Shown: positions 29,813 to 40,010, numbered from the stretch's first letter. The stretch is 64,000 bases of DNA from Marivita sp. (GCF_020055635.1 NZ_JAIPUT010000015.1:23261-87260); one strand, 5' to 3'. Translations and numbers: made by a program. Notes: generated by a model from the sequence alone, not told the origin.

Positions 29813-29840
29813 TTGCCATGCAACGGACCGATGACATATT
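29813..29840 (+). promoter_or_regulatory. Predicted promoter of a small RNA
   Basis: TTGCCA (29813-29818), 16-bp spacer, CATATT (29835-29840): five of six and four of six matches to the housekeeping consensus, with transcription predicted from about 29847. A perfect TGACATATGTCA palindrome (29788-29799) lies upstream and TGACATAT recurs at 29832-29839. Confidence 0.45.
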
Positions 29841-29846
29841 TGGCAC

Positions 29847-29930
29847 ATATGAGGTGAAACGCTGATTTGCGCATCATCTTCATACCTCCCTGTTGGACTT
29901 CGGCCGAGCTTAATGCTCGGCCTTTTTTTT
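29847..29930 (+). ncRNA. Candidate two-hairpin small RNA
   Basis: The stretch between lysR and the DUF454 gene has a promoter-like sequence, a fold and a strong terminator but no convincing gene. GAGGT (29851-29855) pairs with ACCTC (29884-29888), extended by GAA/TTC across a bulge, to give a first hairpin. A single-stranded C-rich segment (ACCTCCCTGTTGG) follows, then the terminator hairpin. The CCUCCC motif can pair with Shine-Dalgarno sequences, as in known alphaproteobacterial C-rich sRNAs of the CcsR type. A 23-codon frame (29794-29865) overlaps it but lacks a good ribosome-binding site. Confidence 0.55.
29902..29930 (+). terminator. Strong intrinsic terminator downstream of lysR
   Basis: GGCCGAGC (29902-29909), loop TTAAT, GCTCGGCC (29915-29922), then eight T. 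It is 155 bp after the lysR stop, so it more likely ends a separate short transcript; readthrough from lysR would also stop here. Confidence 0.93.
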
Positions 29931-29975
29931 GCCGTCCATGTTAGAGAGCACACGCGGCCGTCGGGGAATCAGAGG

Positions 29976-30362
29976 ATGGGTCACATCAGAATTCGCTGGG
30001 ATCTTCTTGTGCGTCCGTTCTGGCTGACGCTTGGTGGCGTGGCCCTTGTACTGGGCCTGATCGGGGTTGTGCTGCCGGTGCTGCCCACGACGCCCTTCAT
30101 TCTTCTTGCGGCCTTCGCCTTTGGCAAGAGCTCACCCCGACTTCGCGCGTGGTTGCAGACCCATCCTGTCTTCGGCGGCCCGATTCACGATTGGGAAAGC
30201 CGGGGCGCCATCGCGACACGCCACAAGACGCTGGCCGTCGTGATGATGGGCGCGACCTTTGTCATCAGCCTGATCCTCGCGCTGCCCGCGCATGTCCTGA
30301 TCATCCAGGCGGTCTGCCTGGGCGGTGCCGCGCTTTTCGTGCTCAGCCGACCCTCGGCCTGA
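29976..30362 (+). CDS. DUF454 (YbaN-like) membrane protein
   Basis: Small inner-membrane protein of 128 residues of the DUF454/YbaN family, function unknown. [29 protein letters not shown] is the family signature helix pair (read in two parts around residues 15-45), followed by [12 protein letters not shown] and two further C-terminal hydrophobic helices. The start at 29976 fits the family N-terminus, with GGGGAA upstream; the frame from 29913 would start inside the preceding terminator. It is 88 bp before purL. Confidence 0.82.
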   Translation: MGHIRIRWDLLVRPFWLTLGGVALVLGLIGVVLPVLPTTPFILLAAFAFGKSSPRLRAWLQTHPVFGGPIHDWESRGAIATRHKTLAVVMMGATFVISLILALPAHVLIIQAVCLGGAALFVLSRPSA

Positions 30363-30450
30363 TCGCGGCCCACCCGTCCGCCGATGCCGTTGTGCTGACC
30401 GAGGGCATGTCATAAGAAGCCGCAACACGCGTGCCGACAGGACCAGACCC

Positions 30451-32610
<2,160 letters not shown>

Positions 32611-32672
32611 GCTTGAACCCTCCGGGGACGCGGCGGGCGTGACGGCCCTGCCCGCTGCGGCCCAAGGCGGCT

Positions 32673-33416
32673 TCAGATCATCGGAACCATGCGCCCCATT
32701 GGTTCCGATGCGATGGCCAGCGCCTCTTCGAGATCGACGCTCTTGTCGAACAGCGCGCGCCCGACGATGGCCCCCGAGACTTTCGGCACGTATTTCAACC
32801 GCGAGATCCCGTCCAGAGACCGGGCGATCCCGCGCGAGATCACCGGCGCCCTGGCCACGTCTGCCAGCTGCGTGACAAGCGCCAGCGCATCTTCGGCTTC
32901 GCCCAGGTCGGCGTCGATGTCGGTCACGATGATGGCCGCCAGCGGATCGCTGTCGAACCAGCCCAGGAATTCCCGTGGCCTGTAGGCGCTGGCCTGACGC
33001 CAGCCGTCGCTCATCACCTGACCCTGGTAGACATCCACCGCCAGCACGATCTGGTCGGGGAAGGCCTTTGCCGCCTGTTTGAGAAGGTCCGGCTGCAACA
33101 GCGCCACCGTGCCCAGCACGACCCGCCCGACACCACGATCGACCGCCTCCTGGATCGCCGCCATCGACCGGAAGCCGCCGCCCAGCTGCACCGGCGCGCC
33201 GGCCCTGCGGATGATCTCGTCGACAAGATCTCGGTTGCGGTCATCCCCGGCGATCGCGTCGAAATCGGTGACGTGAATCCACTGGGCACCGGCCTTGGCG
33301 AATTCGATCGCCTTCAGGACAGGATCGACATGCCAGATCTGCGGTTCCTCGAGCCGCCCGCGGAACAGGCTGACGCAGCGGCCGTTTTGAAGTTCGATCG
33401 TCGGGTAGAGGATCAT
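32673..33416 (-). CDS. HisA/HisF-related TIM-barrel protein
   Basis: A 247-residue TIM barrel related to HisA, the ProFAR isomerase of histidine synthesis. The phosphate-binding loops APVQLGGGFRS and PVISRGIAR are present. The N-terminus MILYPTIELQNG has glutamate at position 8 where HisA has the catalytic aspartate (PALDLIDG type). The second catalytic aspartate is kept in LAVDVYQG. No other his gene is nearby. It is therefore probably a paralogue with a different or altered activity rather than the pathway HisA. GGGAGG precedes the ATG. Confidence 0.75.
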   Translation of the reverse strand: MILYPTIELQNGRCVSLFRGRLEEPQIWHVDPVLKAIEFAKAGAQWIHVTDFDAIAGDDRNRDLVDEIIRRAGAPVQLGGGFRSMAAIQEAVDRGVGRVVLGTVALLQPDLLKQAAKAFPDQIVLAVDVYQGQVMSDGWRQASAYRPREFLGWFDSDPLAAIIVTDIDADLGEAEDALALVTQLADVARAPVISRGIARSLDGISRLKYVPKVSGAIVGRALFDKSVDLEEALAIASEPMGRMVPMI

Positions 33417-33532
33417 TGGGGCCTCCCTTGGCTGTACGCGGTCAGCCTAGGCCCTGCGGCGCGGCGCGGTGTTCAGAATACGACAGGTGTGCGATGCGCA
33501 TCGACGCCGGGTGCGATTTTCGGCCGGACATG

Positions 33533-33560
33533 AAAAAACGCCCCGGATCGCTCCGGGGCG
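33533..33560 (-). terminator. Intrinsic terminator of the YeeE/YedE genes
   Basis: On the minus strand, CGCCCCGGA pairs with TCCGGGGCG (33539-33547 with 33552-33560) around a 4-nt loop, followed by six T (33533-33538). It ends 22 bp after the stop of the downstream YeeE gene. Confidence 0.92.
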
Positions 33561-33582
33561 CTCAGGTTCTGCGGGGAAAGGA

Positions 33583-34179
33583 CTACTCCGCAGGAATTTC
33601 AGCCGTCCGGCGGCCGCCACCGACAAGGCTGTCGGGTAGCACGAAGGCCACGAGGACGAAGACGGCGCCGATCGCGATACCCAGCAGATCCCCCGACAGC
33701 GCCATCAGCCCGTCATAAGACGCGCCCGGCACCGACCCCAGCGTCACCTTTCCACCGGCCAGGTCATCAAGCAGGCCCGAGGCTTTCCACGCCGGGTACG
33801 TCGCCATGTAGGCAGCGGCGCCGAAGAGCCCGCCCGCGATGAAGAAGAGCGCATCCTTGCGCCCCGATGCGGCGGCACAGACCCCGGTGCCCGGACAATA
33901 GCCCGATGCGGCCCAGCCCGCGCCCAGAAGCAGGCCGCCGATGAAGACGCCGATATAGGCGGCCTTGACCGACATGTGGCCGACGTCGACCAACCCCAGC
34001 ATCTGGCCGCCGAACATCAGGATCGACCCGGTGCCGATGGCCAGAAGGATGGTTTTCATCAGGTGCAGCCGCCGAAGCGTCAGCATCCCGCCGATCCAGT
34101 TGGGGTTCGTCGCCCCGATCCGGTCCAGCACCGCGCCGAAGGCGGCGCCAATCACGATCGCAAGAAGAATGGAGGTCAT
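33583..34179 (-). CDS. YeeE/YedE thiosulfate transporter, second half
   Basis: Inner-membrane protein of 198 residues, about five hydrophobic segments, with the family cysteine motif ASGYCPGTGVCAA. YeeE/YedE proteins import thiosulfate or related sulfur compounds through conserved cysteines. Here the two halves are separate genes 3 bp apart, and this one carries the GYCPGTG half. A strong terminator follows. Confidence 0.9.
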   Translation of the reverse strand: MTSILLAIVIGAAFGAVLDRIGATNPNWIGGMLTLRRLHLMKTILLAIGTGSILMFGGQMLGLVDVGHMSVKAAYIGVFIGGLLLGAGWAASGYCPGTGVCAAASGRKDALFFIAGGLFGAAAYMATYPAWKASGLLDDLAGGKVTLGSVPGASYDGLMALSGDLLGIAIGAVFVLVAFVLPDSLVGGGRRTAEIPAE

Positions 34180-34182
34180 GGC

Positions 34183-34731
34183 TCAGCCCCTTTTGTACAT
34201 CAGCATGGCGGTGGGAATGGCGGCCGCAAAGGCCCCGGCGGCAAAGATGTAGCCCGACAGCGCGGTCTGCATCATGCCCGACATCATGTGTCCCGAGGTG
34301 CAGCCTCCCGCAAGGCGCGCACCGTAAAGCACGATGAAGCCGCCGAGGAAGGCGACCGCGTAGCGCATCATCGGCGTGTCGCCGTAATTGGCCCGCCAGA
34401 TCGCCGGGGCGGCGCGTTCTTCTGCGTCGATCCCGCCGCGCAACCGCGCCGACAGGAACGCGCCCGCCGCCATCGCCAGCACGAAGATGAAGCTGTAGTT
34501 CAAGGGGTTCGCCGCGCTCTTGGCGTATTTGCCATCCGATTTCGCCATGTAGGCATTGGTCGAGGTATAGCCGTCCTCAGTCCGGCTGATGAAATCGGGG
34601 CTCACCGCGTCGGCCACGATCCCGTCGAGGATCACGAACTGCGTCGACACCCCGATGGGTTTGACCAGCAGCACGGCGGCGAAAAACACCAACCCGAGCA
34701 GCAGCCCCCCGGTTTTCCAGTTGAGTACCAT
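34183..34731 (-). CDS. YeeE/YedE thiosulfate transporter, first half
   Basis: Inner-membrane protein of 182 residues carrying the other family motif, GARLAGGCTSGHMMSGMMQ. The N-terminal helix is LLLGLVFFAAVLLVKPIG, followed by a short extracytoplasmic stretch with SRTEDGYTSTNAYMAKSDGK. It precedes the second half by 3 bp, so the two should be translated together and form one channel. An AT-rich inverted repeat 16 bp before the ATG (34747-34766) is a likely operator; in many proteobacteria such pairs are controlled by BigR/SoxR-type ArsR sulfide repressors, none of which is seen in this window. Confidence 0.9.
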   Translation of the reverse strand: MVLNWKTGGLLLGLVFFAAVLLVKPIGVSTQFVILDGIVADAVSPDFISRTEDGYTSTNAYMAKSDGKYAKSAANPLNYSFIFVLAMAAGAFLSARLRGGIDAEERAAPAIWRANYGDTPMMRYAVAFLGGFIVLYGARLAGGCTSGHMMSGMMQTALSGYIFAAGAFAAAIPTAMLMYKRG

Positions 34732-34746
34732 CTGTTGCGCTCCTTC

Positions 34747-34766
34747 ATATTCTTTTTCCAGAATAT
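34747..34766. promoter_or_regulatory. Inverted repeat upstream of the YeeE/YedE genes
   Basis: ATATTCT (34747-34753) and AGAATAT (34760-34766), exact 7-bp inverted repeats with 6 bp between, just upstream of the first YeeE ATG. Shape and composition fit an ArsR-family (BigR-like) operator. Confidence 0.55.
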
Positions 34767-34824
34767 CAAAGAACGGCGTCCGGGGGTTTGATCTGAGTCA
34801 ACTACATTCAGCTTTGAGAATACG

Positions 34825-35421
34825 TCATCCAGGTCTGCGAGCGATGAAGTCGAGCAGCGCCGACCGCCCGCTATGGCCCTCGCCCTCGTCCAACTCTGCC
34901 TCGTAGGCGTCGCACAGGGCAATGTCCCAGCCCTCGAACAGCGCGGTCAGACGCGCTTCGGTATAGAGATTTTCCTCGGCCTTTGGCCCGCCGGTGCCGT
35001 AGTCGAGCTGTTTCGGCGTGTAGCCATGCAGCATGATCAGCCCGCCGGGGCGGACGGCGCGTTTCATGTGGTCGAATAGAGTGGTGCGGTCCTCGGGTCC
35101 GACAAACTGGATGAACACACCCAAGACGATGTCGAACGCCGCCTCCGGCCAGACCCAGTCGAACAGGTCGGCCTGCAGAAAGGTTGGAGAGACACCGGCC
35201 TTTACGGCAAGCGCCTTTGCCTTGGCAATCGCCGAGGGCGCGTAATCCACGCCCGTCACGTCAAGACCCTGCTGTGCCAGCCAGACCGCATTGCGGCCCT
35301 CGCCTTCGGCAATGCTCAGCACCGACTGACCCGGCGCGAACCATTCGGCGCGCCGGGTCAGGAATTGCGCCGGGGCCGTGCCGAAAAGATAGTCAGGCCG
35401 GTTGAAACGATCTTCCCACAT
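34825..35421 (-). CDS. Class I SAM-dependent methyltransferase, TehB-like
   Basis: Cytosolic methyltransferase of 198 residues. The SAM-binding glycine motif is SVLSIAEGEGRNAVWLAQQG, followed by the acidic GVDYAPSAI and QADLFDW. The overall form resembles TehB/thiopurine-type small-molecule methyltransferases; the substrate is unknown. The ATG at 35421 fits the start MWEDRFNRPDYLFG; a longer frame to 35442 adds seven residues. It lies upstream of the sulfur transporter genes, but the dyad between them suggests separate control. Confidence 0.83.
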   Translation of the reverse strand: MWEDRFNRPDYLFGTAPAQFLTRRAEWFAPGQSVLSIAEGEGRNAVWLAQQGLDVTGVDYAPSAIAKAKALAVKAGVSPTFLQADLFDWVWPEAAFDIVLGVFIQFVGPEDRTTLFDHMKRAVRPGGLIMLHGYTPKQLDYGTGGPKAEENLYTEARLTALFEGWDIALCDAYEAELDEGEGHSGRSALLDFIARRPG

Positions 35422-35487
35422 GGGCGCGACCTTACCCGCCAACCGTGAAAGAGCAAGCCGCGCTTCGGCGATGGCCGATCGTCAAAC

Positions 35488-35513
35488 GGCCCTCCCCGCG
35501 TCCGGGGAGGGCC
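35488..35513 (-). terminator. Probable terminator of the OmpA-family gene
   Basis: Eleven-base-pair stem GGCCCTCCCCG (35488-35498) with CGGGGAGGGCC (35503-35513) and a 4-nt loop, 23 bp after the stop. Only three T follow on the minus strand, so it may be a weak terminator or a bidirectional RNA-protecting hairpin. Confidence 0.6.
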
Positions 35514-35536
35514 ATGACCTGTGTACCGGGTCCGGA

Positions 35537-37606
35537 TCAACCGCCTTGCAGAAGCGGTGTGATCCGGCGAACGGCGGCGCGGCGGTTGGCGCGTTCCGAC
35601 CCGCTGGTTTCCACCAGAAGGTCGCTTTCGCCGTAGCCTTGCAGCACCATGTTCTCGGGTGGGACATCGAAATATTCGGTCAGGGCAAGCGCCACCGATT
35701 CCGCACGCCGGTCCGACAGGGCAAGGTTGTAGGCATAATCGCCCACCGCATCCGTATGGCCCTCGATCAGGAACACCTCACCGGGATTGCGTTCGATGAT
35801 GTCGCGCATCGCGGTGCCCAGCGCGCGCAGTTCCTCGGCCTCCTCGGCCCGAATCGCGGCACTGTCGGTCTGAAAGTTGATCGTGTTCACGCTGACCTGC
35901 GGGACCAGTTCGCGGACCGCATCGATGTTGCGCACCTGGTTGAGCGAGAAACGACGGTTCACCTGCGAAGCGTTCTGGGCCGCAAGCGCACGCTCGAGCG
36001 CAGCCTGGTCGGTCCTGTCATCGTAGACCATGCGCGCGCTGCCCGAGCGCTGGTCCGAGGTTTGCGGCAGATCGTTGACAACGACCTCTTCGGTCTGCTG
36101 CGTGTCGTCGAACAGGACCACTTCGGTTCCGTCCTGCAAGGTTCGCGTGCGGCGCAGCACCCGGCCATTTGCCGCACGAACCGTTTCCACGACGGTGCCG
36201 TCGTCATATCGCACCACGTTGCGCGTGGAGCCGTCATCGTATTCGTAGGTGGTGATATCGGCACCGGGGCGGCGCAACAGCACGTCGTCATTGCGCAAGA
36301 CGCGGTACTGACCGTCATTCTCGACCACGACGCGGTCGCCGGTGTTCGACACGACCTGATCATCTCCGCTCAGGATATCGGCCAGCACGGCCGCACCGAA
36401 GGCTGCGATGCCGCCCTGGATGATCGGATCGAGACCGCCGTCGTCGTCGTCCTCGTCGGTGCGGGCTTCCTCGGTTTCCTGTTCGGACGCATCAGCGGGC
36501 GCCTGCGTGACGTCGGTCGCGAAATCCTCGCTGGACTGGCGCACGGTCTCTTGCGTGACGGTTTCCTGAACCGCTTCGGGTTCCGCGCCGGTCGCGTCGG
36601 CACCGGCGGCCGCCGCGGCAGCAACCCCTGCGGTATCGGCGGCGGCCGCCGCATCGGCCTGCGCCTGCGGGTCCAGCTCTTCGACCTCGGCGACCGGAGT
36701 TTCGGCGTCCGCAGCAGTTTCCGGCGCGCCCGCGTCACCGGCGGTCTCGGCATCCGCGCTTGCGGTCTGGTCCTCTTCCGGGGTGGCATCGGTTTCGGCT
36801 GCCACATCTGCTTCTGCTTCGGCGGCTGCACCGCCGGTCTCGGCATCCGCTGCCGGTGCGGTATCCTGCGCCGCCACATCGGTGTCGCCGACCGGCGGTT
36901 CGGTGGTCGCGGCAGTTTCGGTGTCGGCCTCCGCCTGCGCATCGGCCTCGAGCGCGGCTGCCAGATCGTCGCCTTCCGCGTCTCCGGTCGGGGTCTCGGC
37001 TGACTCAGTTGCACCGGTGACCGGTTCTTCGACTTCCGTCGCAGCCGGGGCCTCGGCTTCTGTCGTGGTCTCTGGCGTTGTCTCGGTTTCTGCCGTGGCT
37101 TCGGCTTCCGCCGGGGTGGCGTCATCATCGTCCGTGGCGACATCCGACCCGTTCACGGCAGTCTCGGCTGGCACGTCTCCAACAATCTCGTCGGACGTGT
37201 CGGTTTCCGCTGCCTCGGTTTCTGCCGTCTCAATTTCCTCACCCTCGGTTTCCGCCGCTGCCGCAGCCTCGGCGTCCGGGGCCGCTCCGGCTTCGGTGCG
37301 GTTTGCCATTTCCAGCAGCCGCTCGGCATCGACCCCGTCCAGAGTGACCCCGGCTTCGTTCAGGTCTTCGAGCATGGTCAGAACTTCGCGCTGCATCGCC
37401 GGGTCGCCCTGCGCCGTCTGGACAAGATCGCAGTCCAGCGCGTCCGGCTGTGGGGCATCGGCTGCGCAGAGCGTCTGCAATGCCTGCATCAACTGCGTCA
37501 TCTGGCCCGGAGGCAGCGCGCCGTTCATCTGCTGCGCCGATATCGGCCCGCCCAGCGCGATGGTCAGCGCCGTGGCCGAAGCCGTCATGAGATTGAGCGG
37601 TTTCAT
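35537..37606 (-). CDS. Long acidic OmpA-family protein
   Basis: A 689-residue exported protein. It has a signal peptide (MKPLNLMTASATALTIALGG), a short helical domain to about residue 105, then about 280 residues of Ala/Glu/Thr/Asp low-complexity sequence. A beta-rich segment follows (NDGQYRVLRNDDVLLRRPGA and repeats such as RYDDGTVVETVR). The C-terminal OmpA peptidoglycan-binding domain spans about residues 570-685 (FLIEGHTDAVGDYAYNLALS; NRRAAVRRI). It probably tethers the envelope to peptidoglycan. The start has AAGGAG upstream. Confidence 0.85.
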   Translation of the reverse strand: MKPLNLMTASATALTIALGGPISAQQMNGALPPGQMTQLMQALQTLCAADAPQPDALDCDLVQTAQGDPAMQREVLTMLEDLNEAGVTLDGVDAERLLEMANRTEAGAAPDAEAAAAAETEGEEIETAETEAAETDTSDEIVGDVPAETAVNGSDVATDDDDATPAEAEATAETETTPETTTEAEAPAATEVEEPVTGATESAETPTGDAEGDDLAAALEADAQAEADTETAATTEPPVGDTDVAAQDTAPAADAETGGAAAEAEADVAAETDATPEEDQTASADAETAGDAGAPETAADAETPVAEVEELDPQAQADAAAAADTAGVAAAAAAGADATGAEPEAVQETVTQETVRQSSEDFATDVTQAPADASEQETEEARTDEDDDDGGLDPIIQGGIAAFGAAVLADILSGDDQVVSNTGDRVVVENDGQYRVLRNDDVLLRRPGADITTYEYDDGSTRNVVRYDDGTVVETVRAANGRVLRRTRTLQDGTEVVLFDDTQQTEEVVVNDLPQTSDQRSGSARMVYDDRTDQAALERALAAQNASQVNRRFSLNQVRNIDAVRELVPQVSVNTINFQTDSAAIRAEEAEELRALGTAMRDIIERNPGEVFLIEGHTDAVGDYAYNLALSDRRAESVALALTEYFDVPPENMVLQGYGESDLLVETSGSERANRRAAVRRITPLLQGG

Positions 37607-37734
37607 CGTGGTCTCCTTGTCCTGTGCCCATCTGGGCTTAAGGAGAGAACGCACCGCGCAGGATTTTGGTTGCTCGGCGCCCCGGCGGACGCCCGCTCAG
37701 CGGCCCGGCATCCAGAGGCCGGACAGAACGGCCC

Positions 37735-38985
37735 TCACAGCATCCCGATCAATCGCGCCTTTTCGCCCGGATCGTCAGGGCGGGATATGGCGATTGCCAG
37801 CTCTTCAAGCGACTGGATCGAATGCCCGGCGCGAAAGCTGTCCACATGCGGAAGCATCGCCCGGATGCCGGTCGCCTTGGGCGCAAACCCGTCCCAGCGC
37901 AGCAGCGGGTTGAGCCAGATCAGGCGGCGCGACGAGAGATGCAGCCGCTCCATTTCCTTTTCCAGCGCGCCGGACGCGTCACGGTCCAGCCCGTCGGTGA
38001 TCAGCAGCACGACCGCGCCCTGCCCCATGACGCGCCGCGACCAGTCGCGGTTGAAATCATGCAGGCATTGACCGATCCGCGTGCCGCCCTCCCAATCCTG
38101 CGCCTCGGCGCCGGCGGATTTGAGCGCTGCGTCCACATCGCGCGTCGCCAGGTGGCGGGTGATGTTCGTCAGGCGCGTGCCAAACGTGAAGGCATGAACC
38201 TTGGCCCAGCCCGCGCCTTTCTCGTTCGCGACGGCGTGCAGGAAATGCAGCACCATGCGGGAATACTGGCTCATGGAACCGGAGATGTCGCAGAGCACCA
38301 CCAGATTGGGCCAGCGCGGGCGCGGTGTCTTGCGGGCGATAGAGCGGATCTCGCCGCCATGGCGCATGGATTTCATCAGCGTGCGCCGGAAATCCGCCTG
38401 CTTGCCCAGCACTGACGCGGTGCCGCGCCGCGACGGGATCGGTTTGACCGGCAGGGTCAGGCGGGCCAGCATGCGCTTGGCCTCGGCCACCTCGGCGGTG
38501 CTCATCTGTTCGAAATCCAGCGTCCGCAGCTTTTCCTCGGTCGACATGGTAAGGGTCGACTTGATCTCGATCTCGGTGCCTTCTTCGGATTGCTCGGCCT
38601 CTGGCACGTCAGGCAGATTGTCGTCCAGAAGCGCCTGCGCGGCGCGTTTTTCACCGGACGCGGCTGATTTTTCCTCCTGCACGCCGCGAATGGCGGGCAG
38701 CATGAAGGACATCATGTGTTCGAGATAGCGCGGATCGCGCCAGTAAAGCCGGAAGACCTGCGCAAAGATCACCCGGTGTTCGGGGCGGTTCACGAAACAG
38801 GCATGCAGCGTCCAGAAGAAATCCATCCGCTCGGTGAACCCCGCCGCCTCGACCGCGCGGATGGCGTCGATCACCCGGCCGGGGCCGATGGGAAGACCGG
38901 CCCGGCGGAGGGCGCGCGCGAAGTGGATGATGTTCTGCGCCAGACGTGGGTTTTCGGGCAGTTCGAGGGGGATGTATTCGGCCAT
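37735..38985 (-). CDS. CoxE-type VWA-domain protein
   Basis: A 416-residue protein with a C-terminal von Willebrand A domain. The MIDAS motif is LVVLCDISGSMSQYSRM; AFTFGTRLTNITRHL and LLITDGLDRDASG complete it. CoxE-like proteins act with MoxR AAA+ ATPases as metal-loading or assembly chaperones, and the partner moxR lies 61 bp upstream. No molybdenum hydroxylase genes are adjacent, so the client is unknown. The ATG at 38985 has no good Shine-Dalgarno sequence; a GGAGG lies inside a perfect hairpin (38997-39015) upstream. Confidence 0.88.
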   Translation of the reverse strand: MAEYIPLELPENPRLAQNIIHFARALRRAGLPIGPGRVIDAIRAVEAAGFTERMDFFWTLHACFVNRPEHRVIFAQVFRLYWRDPRYLEHMMSFMLPAIRGVQEEKSAASGEKRAAQALLDDNLPDVPEAEQSEEGTEIEIKSTLTMSTEEKLRTLDFEQMSTAEVAEAKRMLARLTLPVKPIPSRRGTASVLGKQADFRRTLMKSMRHGGEIRSIARKTPRPRWPNLVVLCDISGSMSQYSRMVLHFLHAVANEKGAGWAKVHAFTFGTRLTNITRHLATRDVDAALKSAGAEAQDWEGGTRIGQCLHDFNRDWSRRVMGQGAVVLLITDGLDRDASGALEKEMERLHLSSRRLIWLNPLLRWDGFAPKATGIRAMLPHVDSFRAGHSIQSLEELAIAISRPDDPGEKARLIGML

Positions 38986-38996
38986 TACATGGCCGA

Positions 38997-39015
38997 CTGG
39001 AGGCTCTGCCTCCAG
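38997..39015 (-). promoter_or_regulatory. Hairpin between moxR and the VWA gene
   Basis: CTGGAGGC-TCT-GCCTCCAG, an exact 8-bp stem with a 3-nt loop, 11 bp upstream of the VWA-gene ATG. On the transcript it contains GGAGG, the only good Shine-Dalgarno-like sequence in the gap. Confidence 0.5.
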
Positions 39016-39021
39016 ACCTCC

Positions 39022-39044
39022 GGGATATTTTTGAACCAGAGAAG
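39022..39044. repeat. Dispersed 23-bp intergenic repeat, copy 1
   Basis: Contains ATATTTTTGAACCAGAG. An exact 23-bp copy in the opposite orientation lies at 53610-53632, and a looser relative (ATATTTGGAAAGAGAAG) follows the eno terminator at 21724-21740. Here it sits just after the moxR stop. Confidence 0.75.
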
Positions 39045-39046
39045 CA

Positions 39047-39955
39047 TCATGCCGGTTCGAGAGATGCCTTGGCTTCATCGAGCAGGCGTTTGGCTTCGGA
39101 TCCCTGCAGTTTCTGGATGTCGTCCTGGTATTTCAGGATCGCGCCCAGCGTGTCGGAAATCAGCTCGGGAGACAGGTCGATCACGTCCAGCGCCAGCAGG
39201 CACTTGGCCCAGTCGATGGTTTCGGCGACACCCGGTTTCTTGAAGATGTCCTCGGTGCGCAGGCGCTGCACGAAGGCGACGATCTCGCGGCTGAGCGTGG
39301 CGGAGGCTTCGGGCGCGCGGGCGTGCAGAATTTCGAGTTCGCGGTCGAAATTCGGGTAATCGACCCAGTGATAAAGGCAGCGGCGCTTGAGCGCGTCATG
39401 CACTTCGCGGGTGCGGTTCGAGGTCAGGATCACGATGGGCGGCTCTGGCGCGGTGATCGTTCCCATCTCGGGGATCGTCACCTGAAAGTCGGACAAGGCT
39501 TCGAGCAGGAACGCCTCGAACGGCTCGTCGGTGCGGTCCAATTCGTCGATGAGCAGCACCGGCGCGCCATTGGCATCCGGGCGCATCGCCTCGAGAAGCG
39601 GGCGTTCGACAAGGAAATCGGGGCCAAACAGCTCGCGTTGCAGCATGTCGCGGTCGGCAGTGCCCGACGCCTCGGCGGTGCGGATGGCGATCATCTGGGC
39701 CGGGAAGTTCCATTCGTAGACGGCACTTGAGGCATCCAGCCCTTCGTAGCATTGCAGCCGGATCAGCTTGCGACCCAGCGAGGCGGCGAGCGCCTTGGCG
39801 ATTTCGGTCTTGCCAACCCCCGCCTCGCCTTCCAGAAACAGCGGCCGGCCCAGCTTGAGCGACAGGAACACCACGGTGGCGAGCGCCCGTCCGCAGACAT
39901 AGCCGGTGTCGGCCAGCATGGATTGAACGGCGTCGATACTGTCGGGTGTCTGCAT
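39047..39955 (-). CDS. MoxR-type AAA+ ATPase
   Basis: AAA+ chaperone ATPase of 302 residues that works with VWA proteins to remodel or activate a client complex. Walker A is FLEGEAGVGKTEIAKALA, Walker B is VLLIDELDRTDEPFE, and sensor 1 is VILTSNRTREVHDALKRR. AAGGAG lies before the ATG at 39955; the longer frame to 40408 overlaps the divergent glycosyltransferase gene and is not family-like. The CoxE-type VWA gene follows 61 bp downstream. Confidence 0.92.
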   Translation of the reverse strand: MQTPDSIDAVQSMLADTGYVCGRALATVVFLSLKLGRPLFLEGEAGVGKTEIAKALAASLGRKLIRLQCYEGLDASSAVYEWNFPAQMIAIRTAEASGTADRDMLQRELFGPDFLVERPLLEAMRPDANGAPVLLIDELDRTDEPFEAFLLEALSDFQVTIPEMGTITAPEPPIVILTSNRTREVHDALKRRCLYHWVDYPNFDRELEILHARAPEASATLSREIVAFVQRLRTEDIFKKPGVAETIDWAKCLLALDVIDLSPELISDTLGAILKYQDDIQKLQGSEAKRLLDEAKASLEPA

Positions 39956-40010
39956 GGGATGCTCCTTTGTCACAGGCCTTGCTGCCCCGTGGCTACCCCC
40001 GAGGTCAATA

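Noticed and set aside
29794..29865. 23-codon frame starting at the ATG in TGACATATGTCA
   Set aside because: Weak ribosome-binding site, and it overlaps the likely sRNA promoter. Kept only as a remark in the sRNA entry.
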